This document shows positions 1-6,957 of a stretch of 18,228 nt of DNA, in pieces. Where the stretch lies: positions 1 to 18,228 of the forward strand of contig CACXAK010000008.1 in the NCBI GenBank assembly GCA_902765655.1, in the 5' to 3' direction. Every line of letters starts with the position of its first letter. Position 1 is the stretch's first letter. Origin of the DNA: an uncultured bacterium. Lineage in GTDB: Bacteria; Cyanobacteriota; Vampirovibrionia; Gastranaerophilales; Gastranaerophilaceae. The notes below the pieces were generated by a model. The model was not told where the DNA came from. It searched no databases and saw only the letters and a list, made by a program, of their open reading frames with translations. A program made the translations under genes and the position numbers.

Positions 1-309
1 AAAACATATATCGAGGCAATAAATGTTGTTGGTTTGACATTTGTTTATAATGACGAAGGACAACCTCTCGGACTTTGTAAAGCAAAAAAACTCATTTATA
101 TTACAACCGCAGGCGGTAAAATTATCTCTGATGAATATGGTTTCGGATACATAAAAGAACTTGCACAAAAATTCCACGGGATAAAAGATATTGAATATAT
201 TAAGGCAGAAGAACTTGATATAATCGGTGCAGACATTGAAAATATTATAAATAAATCAGAGAAAAAAATTGATAAATTAGCGCAAGATATAGTTAAAGAA
301 TATAAATAA
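1..309 (+). CDS. azoR: FMN-dependent NADH-azoreductase, C-terminal part
   Basis: The frame is open from base 1 to the TAA at 307-309, so the gene begins before the window and 102 codons are visible; the in-frame TTG at 34 is not the real start. The visible part matches the end of AzoR-type flavodoxin-fold quinone/azo reductases: a 'GLTFVYNDEGQPLGL' stretch, then 'KKLIYITTAGGKI' (the beta strand and loop before the FMN-proximal region), then 'GIKDIEYIKAEELD' and a charged C-terminal helix. Family members are cytoplasmic FMN homodimers of about 200 residues that reduce quinones and azo compounds with NADH, so roughly half the protein is missing here. A bidirectional hairpin terminator follows. 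The family call is by motif recognition; a related NAD(P)H quinone reductase is possible. Confidence 0.83.
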   Translation, partial: KTYIEAINVVGLTFVYNDEGQPLGLCKAKKLIYITTAGGKIISDEYGFGYIKELAQKFHGIKDIEYIKAEELDIIGADIENIINKSEKKIDKLAQDIVKEYK

Positions 310-319
310 ATAAGAATCA

Positions 320-348
320 AAAAACGGCACAACAAATGTGCCGTTTTT
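320..348. terminator. Bidirectional intrinsic terminator between azoR and rpmB
   Basis: Perfect 11-bp inverted repeat: AAAAACGGCAC at 320-330 and GTGCCGTTTTT at 338-348 with a 7-nt loop. The A-tract and T-tract flanks let it work on both strands, which fits the convergent genes on either side. Confidence 0.85.
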
Positions 349-368
349 TAAATATTAATAGAAACTTA

Positions 369-557
369 CTATGCTTTTGTAACTTTTCCTGCTCTAATAC
401 AAGAAGTGCATACTCTGATTCTTTTTACAGTGCCGTTTACAACAGCTTTTACAGTCTGTAAGTTTGGTTCCTGAGTATGGATATTCTGCTTCATAGAGAA
501 TGATCTGTCAGCAGATTTTCTTGGAGCTTTTCCGCATATTTCACAACATTTTGCCAT
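369..557 (-). CDS. rpmB: Large ribosomal subunit protein bL28
   Basis: A 62-residue protein starting MAKCCEICGKAP and ending CTSCIRAGKVTKA, the usual size for L28. It is a structural protein of the 50S subunit. The central segment carries the family's pattern of a Ser/Asn-rich loop followed by 'NLQTVKAVVNGTVKRIRVCTSC'. Two cysteine pairs, 'CCEIC' near the N-terminus and 'CTSC' near the C-terminus, mark this as the zinc-ribbon (C+) form rather than a cysteine-free one. The ATG at 557 is preceded by AGGAA at 566-570 with an 8-nt gap. It is transcribed toward azoR and divergently from the secreted-protein gene at 690. It stands alone, not next to rpmG. Confidence 0.95.
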   Translation of the reverse strand: MAKCCEICGKAPRKSADRSFSMKQNIHTQEPNLQTVKAVVNGTVKRIRVCTSCIRAGKVTKA

Positions 558-600
558 AATTTATATTCCTTTTCTAGTTTTTAAATCTTCAACATTATCT

Positions 601-628
601 ATATTATCTTAAAAATACTATTTTGCAA
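601..628 (-). promoter_or_regulatory. Candidate sigma70-type promoter of rpmB
   Basis: Reading the minus strand: TTGCAA (628-623), a 16-bp spacer, then TAATAT (606-601). This puts the transcript start near 594, about 37 nt before the rpmB ATG. In AT-rich DNA such matches are easy to find, so this is tentative. A perfect 12-bp palindrome TAAGATATCTTA lies just upstream at 633-644. Confidence 0.4.
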
Positions 629-655
629 GTTTTAAGATATCTTATGTGTTAAATT

Positions 656-683
656 TTGTAAAATGGCTTTAATATGATATGAT
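656..683 (+). promoter_or_regulatory. Promoter of the 690 gene, apparently leaderless
   Basis: TTGTAA (656-661), 16-bp spacer, TATGAT (678-683) preceded by TGA, i.e. an extended -10. Only six bases separate the -10 from the GTG start at 690, so transcription should begin at or next to the start codon. Confidence 0.45.
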
Positions 684-689
684 ATAAGC

Positions 690-1103
690 GTGAAGAAGAT
701 ATTTTGTATATTAGCCATTGTAATATTATTTGTACCTTTTTGTCTTGCAGATCAGTATGTTCCGGAATTTGACAAGATGAAAGTTTTACGCTGCGATGTT
801 GTAGAAACTGTTTTTGAAAATGATAAAGAAAAAGCTGTAAATGGTTACCATCGAATATACAGACTTGATGACGAATATAAAAATATTTACCTGCAAAAAG
901 AGTTTATAAACGGATTAGCCCATTATGATGAAAATAAAATTGTTTATAACGAGCAAACAATGACTGATTTTTCAATAGTATCATCACACGTAGAAATTGA
1001 CCGTCAGGCAATGAAAATTACCATATCTTCTCATGTGGAATACGATAATCCTGATTTCGGATCTCAGGAAACAATCGGAATTGGCGAGTGCAAATACCTT
1101 TAA
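690..1103 (+). CDS. Small secreted protein of unknown function
   Basis: A 137-residue protein with a GTG start. Residues 1-20 form a classic signal peptide: KK at 2-3, a hydrophobic core (IFCILAIVILFVPF) and a probable signal peptidase I site after 'CLA', giving a mature protein of about 117 residues starting DQYVPEF. The cysteine before the cleavage site does not fit a lipobox well, so export to the periplasm or outside is more likely than lipidation. The mature part is polar, Tyr- and Asp-rich and predicted mainly beta ('YRIYRLDDEYKNIYLQ'). I do not recognise a family. The start is forced by an in-frame TGA at 675-677 and by the signal peptide. No Shine-Dalgarno site is visible. The stop lies 6 bp from the end of the convergent AsmA-like gene. 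Confidence 0.75.
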   Translation: MKKIFCILAIVILFVPFCLADQYVPEFDKMKVLRCDVVETVFENDKEKAVNGYHRIYRLDDEYKNIYLQKEFINGLAHYDENKIVYNEQTMTDFSIVSSHVEIDRQAMKITISSHVEYDNPDFGSQETIGIGECKYL

Positions 1104-1109
1104 TATAAA

Positions 1110-3896
1110 TTATTTAATCTTATATAGTGATGATAAGAAATTATTTTGTACTATATCACCGTCAACTTTTGTCAGAAATATCTGGCAATCTTTTTCATCT
1201 GCCTCAATTCGCGGAATTTCTTTGATTTCTGCTTCATAATAATTACTGTTGTTACGACTGCTGAACGGAATCCTGTTTGCAAGACTATTAAGAGATACAC
1301 TTCTTAAGAAGCCAAAAGCGCCTTTTTTACGATTTGAAAATCTTGTATAAACCCTCAAAATTGCATCCTGATTTTCGAGGTTATACCTTCCGACAATAAA
1401 TGTACTCAATTGTGGAGATATTGATTTGATTACCATCTGCCTTATAACATTTTTTTCTAATTTTAAAGTCCCATTAATATAATCGAATTTTCCTTCCGGA
1501 ATATCTACCAGATCTGAAATAACACTCGGGGTAATCATTACAACAGGATTTCTGAATAATGATGCAACCTTCATTGCATATTCAACAAGTCCGATTTTTG
1601 CAATTTCACCATTCTGAATTACAAATTTTATCGTTCCGTTCAGCTTAAGAGTTTTATCCGTATTTATGTCAATGATACCGCTTGCTTTACCATTTATCTC
1701 TTTAGGCAAATTGACAAGTTCCGTTGCAATTGTATCTGAATTAACACGCATCAGAGCAAGTGACAGATTATACAAATGCTTTTTGAAATCACACTTTACT
1801 TTTGCTTCAGCGTTACCTTCAGCAATTTCAAACCTGTTTGAATTCAAATTCAAAATACTGTTTTTATCAAATGTCAAATGTCCGATTACATTTGCAAAAT
1901 TTATTTTTTTATAATGACCTTTTATAATTTTTAAAGTACATTTTTCAACAAGTAAATTCGCAAGGTCAAACGTCTGAGAATCCCCGTCTTCATCAACTTC
2001 CTGTTCTAAAGATTTAGCAATAGTTTCATGCACATCGCCAGATGCTTGTTCACTTGGATTTTGCTGATTAAATGCCTGAAGATATTTTTCTACATCCATA
2101 TCATCAATAGTCAAATTTGCATCACGAACAACAATAGGAAAAACTATTTCATTTTTTATCTTTGCGTTTACATCATAAGATGAACGACGATACCTTCCGT
2201 TGGCATTAATGAGCATATTACCATTTTCGGTTCTGACTTCTCCTTTTTTTATGAATAATCTTTGACTTGGAATACCAACCTCATTTATTTGAAAATCACC
2301 ATCTAATACAGGATTTTTTCCTGTATTTACATATTTCATTTTGCCCGTAAAAGTACCGTGCCTGAATAAATCCTGCTGAACTAGCAAATTAACAAAAGAA
2401 CTCGGCATCGGTTTTGTCAGAACGAGCCCCAAATCTCTGATTTTCCCTGAAAGTTCAATATTACCATTCAAACTCATTATAGGAGTATGAATTTCTTTTC
2501 TTGATTTTGGTTTTTTCTCAGCCAAATGATAATCAAGAGATTTTATTGCAAGCAACCCGTCAGCAATATGCATTTTTGCAACCAATACTCTTATACCTGC
2601 ATTATTTATCGAGCTTTCATCATGCCCGCCAAACAAAAAACCGTTTCCTTTTTCAAATTTATAAAGCCAAACCAAATCCATTTTGCCATGCTTTGATTTA
2701 AGCATTATTCTTGTATCAGCTTGTCCCTTGATTTGTATTGGATATGAGATGATTTTTGACAAATACTTGCCTGCAAAATCATTTGAAACAACAGCATTAC
2801 CTGTAATATCAGTATCAACTGATTTTAAATAATCTTTTACAGAGCCGGTAAAATCAATTTTATTTGATTTTTTCCCGGCATAGTAACCTTTAAAATCCTT
2901 TATCGCTACAAGATTATTATCAAATTTTACACTTCCTTCGTTCAAAATCACGGGCAGATTTGCAAGCGGAATAAGCTTAAATGATAACTTATTTAAATCA
3001 ACTTTCCCGCCAATACTTTTTGAATTAACATCAACATCAAAATCAAAATCCCCGTCCAAATCTTTAAAATATACAAGATAATCACTCAGATTGTTTGCAA
3101 CAATTTGAGAATTCATTATATCAACAGCATCTTTTATTCTGAAATTCTTCGACTTGAAATTTGTTTTAAAATTTTTGCTGTCAATTTCACCATTAAAAAG
3201 AATATCAGCATTTGCAACTTTTAGCGGAGAATTTTTAATTATAAGTTTTTCCTTATTTTCAATGATTGTATTTTCACCTGTTTCTTTTGCGAGAACATCT
3301 AATTTACTTTTTCCCCTCATTAAAGTTGCCTGTAAATCATAACTTAGAGTTTTTTTAACAGGGTCATCAGAAATTTTAATATTTTTTCCCTTAACTTTTA
3401 CCAAATTTTCTTTATCAATTTGATAAAAAGCTTCCAAATTTTTTATATCAGCAGTGGACTTAAAAATATTTACACTTATACCTTTTTCATCTTTTTTTGA
3501 AGAATTTTTAAAAGGCGGCAGATTTAAAATCCCGCTGATATTTGCCTTTGCACTATCAACTTTTACTGTTTTTATGTCAATTTCTTTATCAGTTCTCAAT
3601 TTCCAAAGCGAAAGTTCGGAATCAAAATTTTCGATATCTAAAAGTTGTTTACCCTTCTCTTTTAGAGTAAGTTTTTTAAATTTAATTCTTGCATACGGCG
3701 TCCAATCCGTTTTCAGATAGGGTTCTTCAATTTTAAGCTCCGCCCCGAGAGCTTTTGAAACGATATTTTCAACATAACTTATAACTTTTTTGTTTTGCAC
3801 AGCGGCAGGCAAAACTTTGAGATATAAAACTGCACTCAAAGACATTGCCAAAACACTAACGCATATTAAAATAAAAATAAACTTCAAAACTCTCAT
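1110..3896 (-). CDS. AsmA-like envelope protein
   Basis: A 928-residue protein with one N-terminal membrane helix (about residues 5-27) followed by a long periplasmic region of short alternating beta strands with recurring 'F.G.I' and 'L.G.' turns. This is the architecture of the AsmA/YhdP/TamB group, whose members form a lipid-carrying beta groove from the inner toward the outer membrane. The start 'YLKTDWTPYARIKFKKLTLKEKGKQLLDIENFD' is typical of the AsmA N-terminus. The region about 640-860 ('INGKASGIIDINTDKTLKLNGTIKFVIQNGEI' and onward) resembles the AsmA-like C-terminal domain. Its presence implies a diderm envelope. The ATG at 3896 has no Shine-Dalgarno site, but a TGATATAAT extended -10 ends six bases before it. 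The family assignment is firm; which member it corresponds to is not. Confidence 0.83.
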   Translation of the reverse strand: MRVLKFIFILICVSVLAMSLSAVLYLKVLPAAVQNKKVISYVENIVSKALGAELKIEEPYLKTDWTPYARIKFKKLTLKEKGKQLLDIENFDSELSLWKLRTDKEIDIKTVKVDSAKANISGILNLPPFKNSSKKDEKGISVNIFKSTADIKNLEAFYQIDKENLVKVKGKNIKISDDPVKKTLSYDLQATLMRGKSKLDVLAKETGENTIIENKEKLIIKNSPLKVANADILFNGEIDSKNFKTNFKSKNFRIKDAVDIMNSQIVANNLSDYLVYFKDLDGDFDFDVDVNSKSIGGKVDLNKLSFKLIPLANLPVILNEGSVKFDNNLVAIKDFKGYYAGKKSNKIDFTGSVKDYLKSVDTDITGNAVVSNDFAGKYLSKIISYPIQIKGQADTRIMLKSKHGKMDLVWLYKFEKGNGFLFGGHDESSINNAGIRVLVAKMHIADGLLAIKSLDYHLAEKKPKSRKEIHTPIMSLNGNIELSGKIRDLGLVLTKPMPSSFVNLLVQQDLFRHGTFTGKMKYVNTGKNPVLDGDFQINEVGIPSQRLFIKKGEVRTENGNMLINANGRYRRSSYDVNAKIKNEIVFPIVVRDANLTIDDMDVEKYLQAFNQQNPSEQASGDVHETIAKSLEQEVDEDGDSQTFDLANLLVEKCTLKIIKGHYKKINFANVIGHLTFDKNSILNLNSNRFEIAEGNAEAKVKCDFKKHLYNLSLALMRVNSDTIATELVNLPKEINGKASGIIDINTDKTLKLNGTIKFVIQNGEIAKIGLVEYAMKVASLFRNPVVMITPSVISDLVDIPEGKFDYINGTLKLEKNVIRQMVIKSISPQLSTFIVGRYNLENQDAILRVYTRFSNRKKGAFGFLRSVSLNSLANRIPFSSRNNSNYYEAEIKEIPRIEADEKDCQIFLTKVDGDIVQNNFLSSLYKIK

Positions 3897-3902
3897 AAAC
3901 TG

Positions 3903-3911
3903 ATTATATCA
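3903..3911 (-). promoter_or_regulatory. Extended -10 element of the AsmA-like gene, apparently leaderless
   Basis: On the minus strand TGA-TATAAT (3911-3903) is followed by exactly six bases (CAGTTT) and then the ATG at 3896. No good -35 is seen at the expected distance, as is common with extended -10 promoters. Confidence 0.5.
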
Positions 3912-4070
3912 CATAATTGTGTAAACACATTTTATATATTTTTATGTATTATTACTGTTTGTAAAATTATTCAATAGAATTAGTTAATTAGGATTAATTT
4001 TTTTATTCATTTGTGGTATATATATTATATACATAATTGGATTATATTAAGTTATATAATTCAAAAGATT

Positions 4071-4075
4071 GGAGG
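4071..4075 (+). promoter_or_regulatory. Strong ribosome binding site of the GH57 gene
   Basis: GGAGG, six bases before the ATG at 4082, the strongest Shine-Dalgarno match in the left part of the window. A TATAAT at 4055-4060 could be the -10 element, without a convincing -35. Confidence 0.7.
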
Positions 4076-4081
4076 CAATAA

Positions 4082-5809
4082 ATGGCAACAGGTCAATTTG
4101 TATTTATGTTACACTCACATTTACCATATTACCGTATGGCAGGGATGTGGCCGTTCGGGGAAGAAAACCTGTACGAATGTATGGCAGAAACCTATGTACC
4201 TTTGGTTAATGCAATTTCTGAATTGTATTATGATGAGGGTATTAAAGCAAAATTGACTGTTGGTATTACCCCGATTTTGGCTGAACAATTGAATGATGAA
4301 CATTTACAAAACGGTTTTGTAGAATATTTGGATGAGAAAATCAAGAGTGTTTCGAAGGATTTGGAAAGATATCCTGATGAAAAAGTTCCTCATTCACAAC
4401 ATTTGAAATACCTTGCAAAATACTATTTTGATTGGTATTCAAACATTAAAAATTCTTTTGTAAATAAGTATAATAAAGATTTAGTAGCAGCATTTAAAAA
4501 TCTTCAGGATTTGGGCTGTATAGAAATAACCACATCAGGAGCAACACACGGATTTTCACCTTTGCTTGCGACTGATAACAATTTGAATGCTCAATTCAAA
4601 GTAGGTTCTGACACAACAAAGCGACTTTTCGGTAAAAAGGCAAAAGGAGCATGGCTTCCTGAATGTGCTTACCGTCAGGGCTATGAGTATGTAGGTAAAG
4701 ACGGTCAAAAACATTGGCGTCCGGCAATTGAAGTAACATTACAGAACAATGATATTGAATATTTCTTCACTGAATCTCATGTTATTGAGGGCGGTAATTC
4801 AATTGGTTGCAGACGTGTAGTCGGAATATACGGCAATATTGAATATATTCCGTTACCTGAACGTGAACCGACCGGATATGATACGTATTCTGCATATTGG
4901 CTGCCTGATGCACAGGTTGCAGTAATGGGCAGAAATGACAGAGCGGGCTATCAGGTATGGTCAGCGGCAGACGGCTATCCGGGAGACGGATGTTACAGAG
5001 AATTCCATAAAAAAGATGATAAATCAGGCATGAATTATTGGAGAATTACATCTCCGACGACTGATTTGGGCGACAAGATGCTTTATGATCCGGTATTGGC
5101 ACTGAATCAGGTTAATTCAAATTCAGATCACTATACAACAATGCTTTATCACTTGTTAAATGACTATAAACAATCTCACAACGGTAAAGAGGGCTTGATT
5201 ATGGTATCATTTGATACTGAGTTGTATGGTCACTGGTGGTTTGAGGGTGTTGAATTTATCAAACAGGTAATAAGAAAGCTGAATAATTTCTTGCCGCAAA
5301 TTGAAAGAATGACAGCAGGTGAATACTTACAGGCACATCCTCCTGTTGAAGCAATTCAGATTCCTGAATCATCATGGGGACAAGGCGGACATTTCTATGT
5401 ATGGAATAACCATTTGACCGAGTGGATGTGGCCAATTATTCATTCCTGTGAAAAACGTATAACAGAAATTGCTGACAGATATCAGACAATTCCTGAAAAC
5501 AAACTGCTGCACAGAGCATTAAATCAGCTGGCAAGAGAAAACTTGCTGCTGCAAAGTTCTGATTGGCCGTTTTTGATTACTACATGGCAGGCAAAGGATT
5601 ATGCAACAGACAGATTCAGAGAACATGTTGACAGATTTGAATTTATCGCTGATATGATAGATTCAGGTAATATTGACGACGGCAAATTAAAAGAAATCGA
5701 AAGTATTGATAACTGTTTCTCTGATATAGATTACAGAGTCTATATGTCAATTGAAGAGGGCGTAATACCTCAGCAATCTGCGAAGCTTGCTCCTTTGTAC
5801 ACAGACTAG
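4082..5809 (+). CDS. GH57 1,4-alpha-glucan branching enzyme
   Basis: A 575-residue cytoplasmic protein that should cut alpha-1,4-glucan chains and reattach them by alpha-1,6 bonds during glycogen synthesis. All five GH57 signature regions are present in order: HSHLPY (11-16); 'IEITTSGATHGFSP' (147-160); 'AWLPECAYRQGYE' (190-202), with E194 as expected nucleophile; 'SFDTELYGHWWFEG' (376-389), with D378 as expected acid/base; and 'SSWGQGG' (430-436). A helical C-terminal region follows, with the Trp-rich segment 'WNNHLTEWMWPI' near 441-452. Length and motifs fit the AmyC/TK1436-type branching enzymes rather than GH57 amylopullulanases or 4-alpha-glucanotransferases. The gene is monocistronic, with a strong RBS and its own terminator. 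GH57 branching enzymes are common in cyanobacteria and thermophiles and here replace or supplement a GH13 GlgB. Confidence 0.93.
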   Translation: MATGQFVFMLHSHLPYYRMAGMWPFGEENLYECMAETYVPLVNAISELYYDEGIKAKLTVGITPILAEQLNDEHLQNGFVEYLDEKIKSVSKDLERYPDEKVPHSQHLKYLAKYYFDWYSNIKNSFVNKYNKDLVAAFKNLQDLGCIEITTSGATHGFSPLLATDNNLNAQFKVGSDTTKRLFGKKAKGAWLPECAYRQGYEYVGKDGQKHWRPAIEVTLQNNDIEYFFTESHVIEGGNSIGCRRVVGIYGNIEYIPLPEREPTGYDTYSAYWLPDAQVAVMGRNDRAGYQVWSAADGYPGDGCYREFHKKDDKSGMNYWRITSPTTDLGDKMLYDPVLALNQVNSNSDHYTTMLYHLLNDYKQSHNGKEGLIMVSFDTELYGHWWFEGVEFIKQVIRKLNNFLPQIERMTAGEYLQAHPPVEAIQIPESSWGQGGHFYVWNNHLTEWMWPIIHSCEKRITEIADRYQTIPENKLLHRALNQLARENLLLQSSDWPFLITTWQAKDYATDRFREHVDRFEFIADMIDSGNIDDGKLKEIESIDNCFSDIDYRVYMSIEEGVIPQQSAKLAPLYTD

Positions 5810-5856
5810 GAAAAGCAAGTTTATAAGTAAATTTACAATTCATTTTATATTACAAT

Positions 5857-5887
5857 GCCTTGATTATAAATCAGGGCTTTTTATTTT
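5857..5887 (+). terminator. Intrinsic terminator of the GH57 gene
   Basis: GCCTTGATT (5857-5865) pairs with AATCAGGGC (5869-5877) over 9 bp including one G-T pair, with a 3-nt loop, followed by TTTTTATTTT. Confidence 0.8.
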
Positions 5888-5899
5888 GAAGAAAAACTA

Positions 5900-5927
5900 T
5901 TGCATTTTAAAATTCAGCAAATATAAT
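5900..5927 (+). promoter_or_regulatory. Promoter-like sequence ahead of the truncated tRNA-Asp copy
   Basis: TTGCAT (5900-5905), 16-bp spacer, TATAAT (5922-5927). The predicted start is about ten bases before the tRNA-Asp 5' fragment at 5945, the usual distance for a tRNA gene. The intact tRNA-Asp lies 145 bp further on, so this may be the original tRNA promoter pushed away by an insertion. Confidence 0.5.
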
Positions 5928-5943
5928 GTATATACAAAGTGAA

Positions 5944-5961
5944 TGGGAGCGTAGCTCAGTT
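5944..5961 (+). pseudogene. Truncated 5' end of tRNA-Asp
   Basis: TGGGAGCGTAGCTCAGTT is identical to 6089-6106, the first 17 bases of the intact tRNA-Asp plus one preceding base. It covers the acceptor 5' strand and the start of the D arm. Identity stops in the D loop, where GC-rich sequence takes over, so this copy cannot make a tRNA. Confidence 0.8.
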
Positions 5962-6088
5962 GCCCCGCGGCGAGCGGTGAGGCAAGGAGGGCGAAGCCCG
6001 ACGGAGCGCAGTCAACGGCGTTGGCTTGCGGGAGCAAGACGAGCAGGTTGACAAGCGGAGCCGTTATCATTAAAATAGAATAGAAATG
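5962..6088. other. GC-rich non-coding insert between tRNA-Asp 5' copies
   Basis: From 5962 to about 6065 the sequence is far richer in G+C than the surrounding DNA and purine-rich on the plus strand. It holds small hairpins such as GGGC-GAA-GCCC and CTTGC-GGGA-GCAAG and a longer pairing of AACGGC with GCCGTT. There is no convincing ORF. It ends in an AT-rich stretch before the intact tRNA-Asp. Confidence 0.6.
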
Positions 6089-6089
6089 T

Positions 6090-6167
6090 GGGAGCGTAGC
6101 TCAGTTTGGTTAGAGCGCATGCCTGTCACGCATGAGGTCGCGAGTTCGAGCCTCGTCGTTCCCGCCA
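6090..6167 (+). tRNA. tRNA-Asp(GTC)
   Basis: Complete cloverleaf with encoded CCA. Acceptor GGGAGCG pairs with CGTTCCC (one G-T pair), the discriminator is G, and CCA is at 6165-6167. The anticodon stem CATGC/GCATG encloses loop CTGTCAC with anticodon GTC at 6125-6127. The T arm is GCGAG-TTCGAGC-CTCGT. Fragments of this gene are duplicated on both sides: the 5' end at 5944-5961 and the 3' end at 6466-6488 and 7436-7454. Confidence 0.96.
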
Positions 6168-6170
6168 TTT
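6152..6170 (+). repeat. tRNA-Asp 3'-end direct repeat, copy 1 (within the tRNA gene)
   Basis: CTCGTCGTTCCCGCCATTT, the 3' strand of the T stem, the acceptor 3' strand, discriminator, CCA and three flanking bases. The same 19 bases recur at 6469-6487 and 7436-7454. This part of a tRNA gene is the usual core of integrase attachment sites. Confidence 0.8.
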
Positions 6171-6206
6171 AAAAAGAGAGTCCGTCAGGACTCTTTTTTT
6201 AATGGC
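6164..6206 (+). terminator. Long hairpin terminator overlapping the tRNA-Asp CCA end
   Basis: The 5' arm at 6164-6183 starts GCCATTTAAAAAG and the 3' arm at 6188-6206 ends with seven T and AATGGC. They pair over 19 bp with a single bulged T, closing a GTCA loop. The stem includes the last bases of the tRNA (GCCA), so an unprocessed transcript would hide the tRNA 3' end in the hairpin. A near copy is at 7109-7149. Confidence 0.75.
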
Positions 6207-6243
6207 TGAAATGATAGTGGCGAGAAACGCCTTTGCGAGTTGA

Positions 6244-6457
6244 GGATTTTGACAAGAGTGGAGTGAGCGACAAATTAAAACTATAAAAAGTTTGCGAAAA
6301 CAACAATCGGTCCGACGAACAAATGAGCAAACTTTTTCCTGTAGTTTTAACAATAAATAGAGCGAACGGAACTCGTCCCTGTGAAACCGTTGTAATGAGT
6401 GAATATTTTGCGTAAGCAAAATCAAACGAATGCAAACGGTTGAACCGTCAATAATCC
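6244..6457. ncRNA. Candidate structured RNA domain in repeat R1
   Basis: Nested helices. P1 pairs GGATTTTGAC (6244-6253) with GTCAATAATCC (6447-6457) with one bulge. P2 pairs AACCGTT (6385-6391) with AACGGTT (6435-6441). P3 is ATTTTGC-GTAA-GCAAAAT (6405-6422). Between P2 and P3 lie unpaired but conserved strands GTAATGAGTGAAT and CAAACGAATGCA. The same layout is in R2 with compensating changes in P1 and P2. The strand that is transcribed is unknown, since an inverted repeat reads similarly both ways. Function is not known; I do not match it to a named RNA family. Confidence 0.5.
6275..6350. repeat. Long imperfect inverted repeat inside R1
   Basis: TTAAAACTA (6275-6283) pairs with TAGTTTTAA (6342-6350) and AAAAAGTTTGC (6285-6295) with GCAAACTTTTT (6327-6337). 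That is 20 bp of perfect pairing with one small internal loop, around a 31-nt terminal loop. It is absent from R2, so it is either an insertion into the R1 structure or a loss in R2. Confidence 0.75.
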
Positions 6458-6465
6458 GATACACA

Positions 6466-6488
6466 AGCCTCGTCGTTCCCGCCATTTA
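6466..6488 (+). repeat. tRNA-Asp 3'-end direct repeat, copy 2
   Basis: Identical over 23 bases to 6149-6171. It is followed by sequence with its own terminator at 6493-6522, so this junction may be the original downstream flank of tRNA-Asp before the R1 element came in. Confidence 0.8.
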
Positions 6489-6492
6489 CAAT

Positions 6493-6522
6493 AAAAAGCA
6501 GACCATTGGGTCTGTTTTTTTT
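6493..6522 (+). terminator. Intrinsic terminator after R1
   Basis: CAGACC (6499-6504), loop ATTG, GGTCTG (6509-6514), then eight T. An A-run precedes the stem, so it could also stop transcription of the convergent gene ending at 6541. Confidence 0.75.
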
Positions 6523-6540
6523 ATTAATTTATTTGTTATA

Positions 6541-6957
6541 TTATTTTTCCATACCATTTTTATTTTTAAACCAGCTAACTAGCCATTTATATTCATCTTC
6601 TAAGAAACCCGGTAAAGATTCTTTTATATCCGGGCATAATAACAAACCTTTGGCTTTTTGATATTTTTCATTATTTCTTACAACTATAACATCAATAGTA
6701 TAATCATCTCTTAGAAAATTTTCCATTCCCGCATATGGTTGAACGATAATCTCAACGGTATCTTTATTATTACCAAGTTTACTTACTCTTTGTGTATAGT
6801 TATCAACAAAATTTTTAGTCAAAATCGGATTATTATTAGAAAAATGTAAACCATATTTTCTTGAATCAACAATATTTAATCTATGTTTAAGTGTTAGTTT
6901 AGCATTAAAATTAAGTTTGTTTGTATTTTCAAAACTATTAACATTATTTACTTGCAT
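6541..6957 (-). CDS. Orphan small protein with N-terminal NFNAKL motif
   Basis: A 138-residue soluble protein with no signal peptide or membrane helix. I do not recognise a domain. The N-terminus is rich in Asn and contains 'NTNKLNFNAKLTLKHR' (residues 12-27). Short 'F.AK' or 'FGAK' motifs near the start of otherwise unrelated proteins are, from memory, common in Gastranaerophilales-type genomes; this is a lineage hint, not a function. The middle has a beta-rich stretch 'DTVEIIVQPYAGMENFLRDDYTIDVIVVRN' (66-95), and the C-terminus has a Trp-containing helix ('EDEYKWLVSWFKNKNG'). There is no clear Shine-Dalgarno site. A TATAAT at 6986-6981 (minus) would start a transcript about 17 nt before the ATG. 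It is the only plausible protein between the tRNA-Asp end-repeats at 6466 and 7436, so it may be cargo of that small island. Confidence 0.65.
   Translation of the reverse strand: MQVNNVNSFENTNKLNFNAKLTLKHRLNIVDSRKYGLHFSNNNPILTKNFVDNYTQRVSKLGNNKDTVEIIVQPYAGMENFLRDDYTIDVIVVRNNEKYQKAKGLLLCPDIKESLPGFLEDEYKWLVSWFKNKNGMEK

Larger units (their letters stand above)
6149..6488. repeat. tRNA-Asp-anchored non-coding repeat element, copy R1
   Basis: The element is bounded by a perfect 23-bp direct repeat of the tRNA-Asp 3' end (6149-6171 and 6466-6488). It contains the hairpin terminator, about 75 bp nearly identical to copy R2 (6162-6240 against 7107-7184), a 20-bp hairpin found only here (6275-6350), and a nested stem-loop domain shared with R2. 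Both copies end in CTCGTCGTTCCCGCCATTT. No protein is convincingly encoded, and at 317 bp of period it is too small for an integrase. Confidence 0.75.

Noticed and set aside
633..644. Perfect palindrome TAAGATATCTTA between the divergent rpmB and 690 genes as an operator.
   Set aside because: A 12-bp AT-rich palindrome is not rare in sequence of this composition, and no second copy or matching regulator is visible.
6199..6485. Minus-strand ORFs over R1 (and 7113-7361 over R2) sharing a peptide 'HSF.FAYAKY.LIT'.
   Set aside because: The shared peptide is the translation of the conserved P3 hairpin and its loop strands. Base differences between the copies fall on codon positions that change the residue (D/N, S/P), a one-codon shift follows, and there is no ribosome site. 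Structure explains the conservation better than coding.
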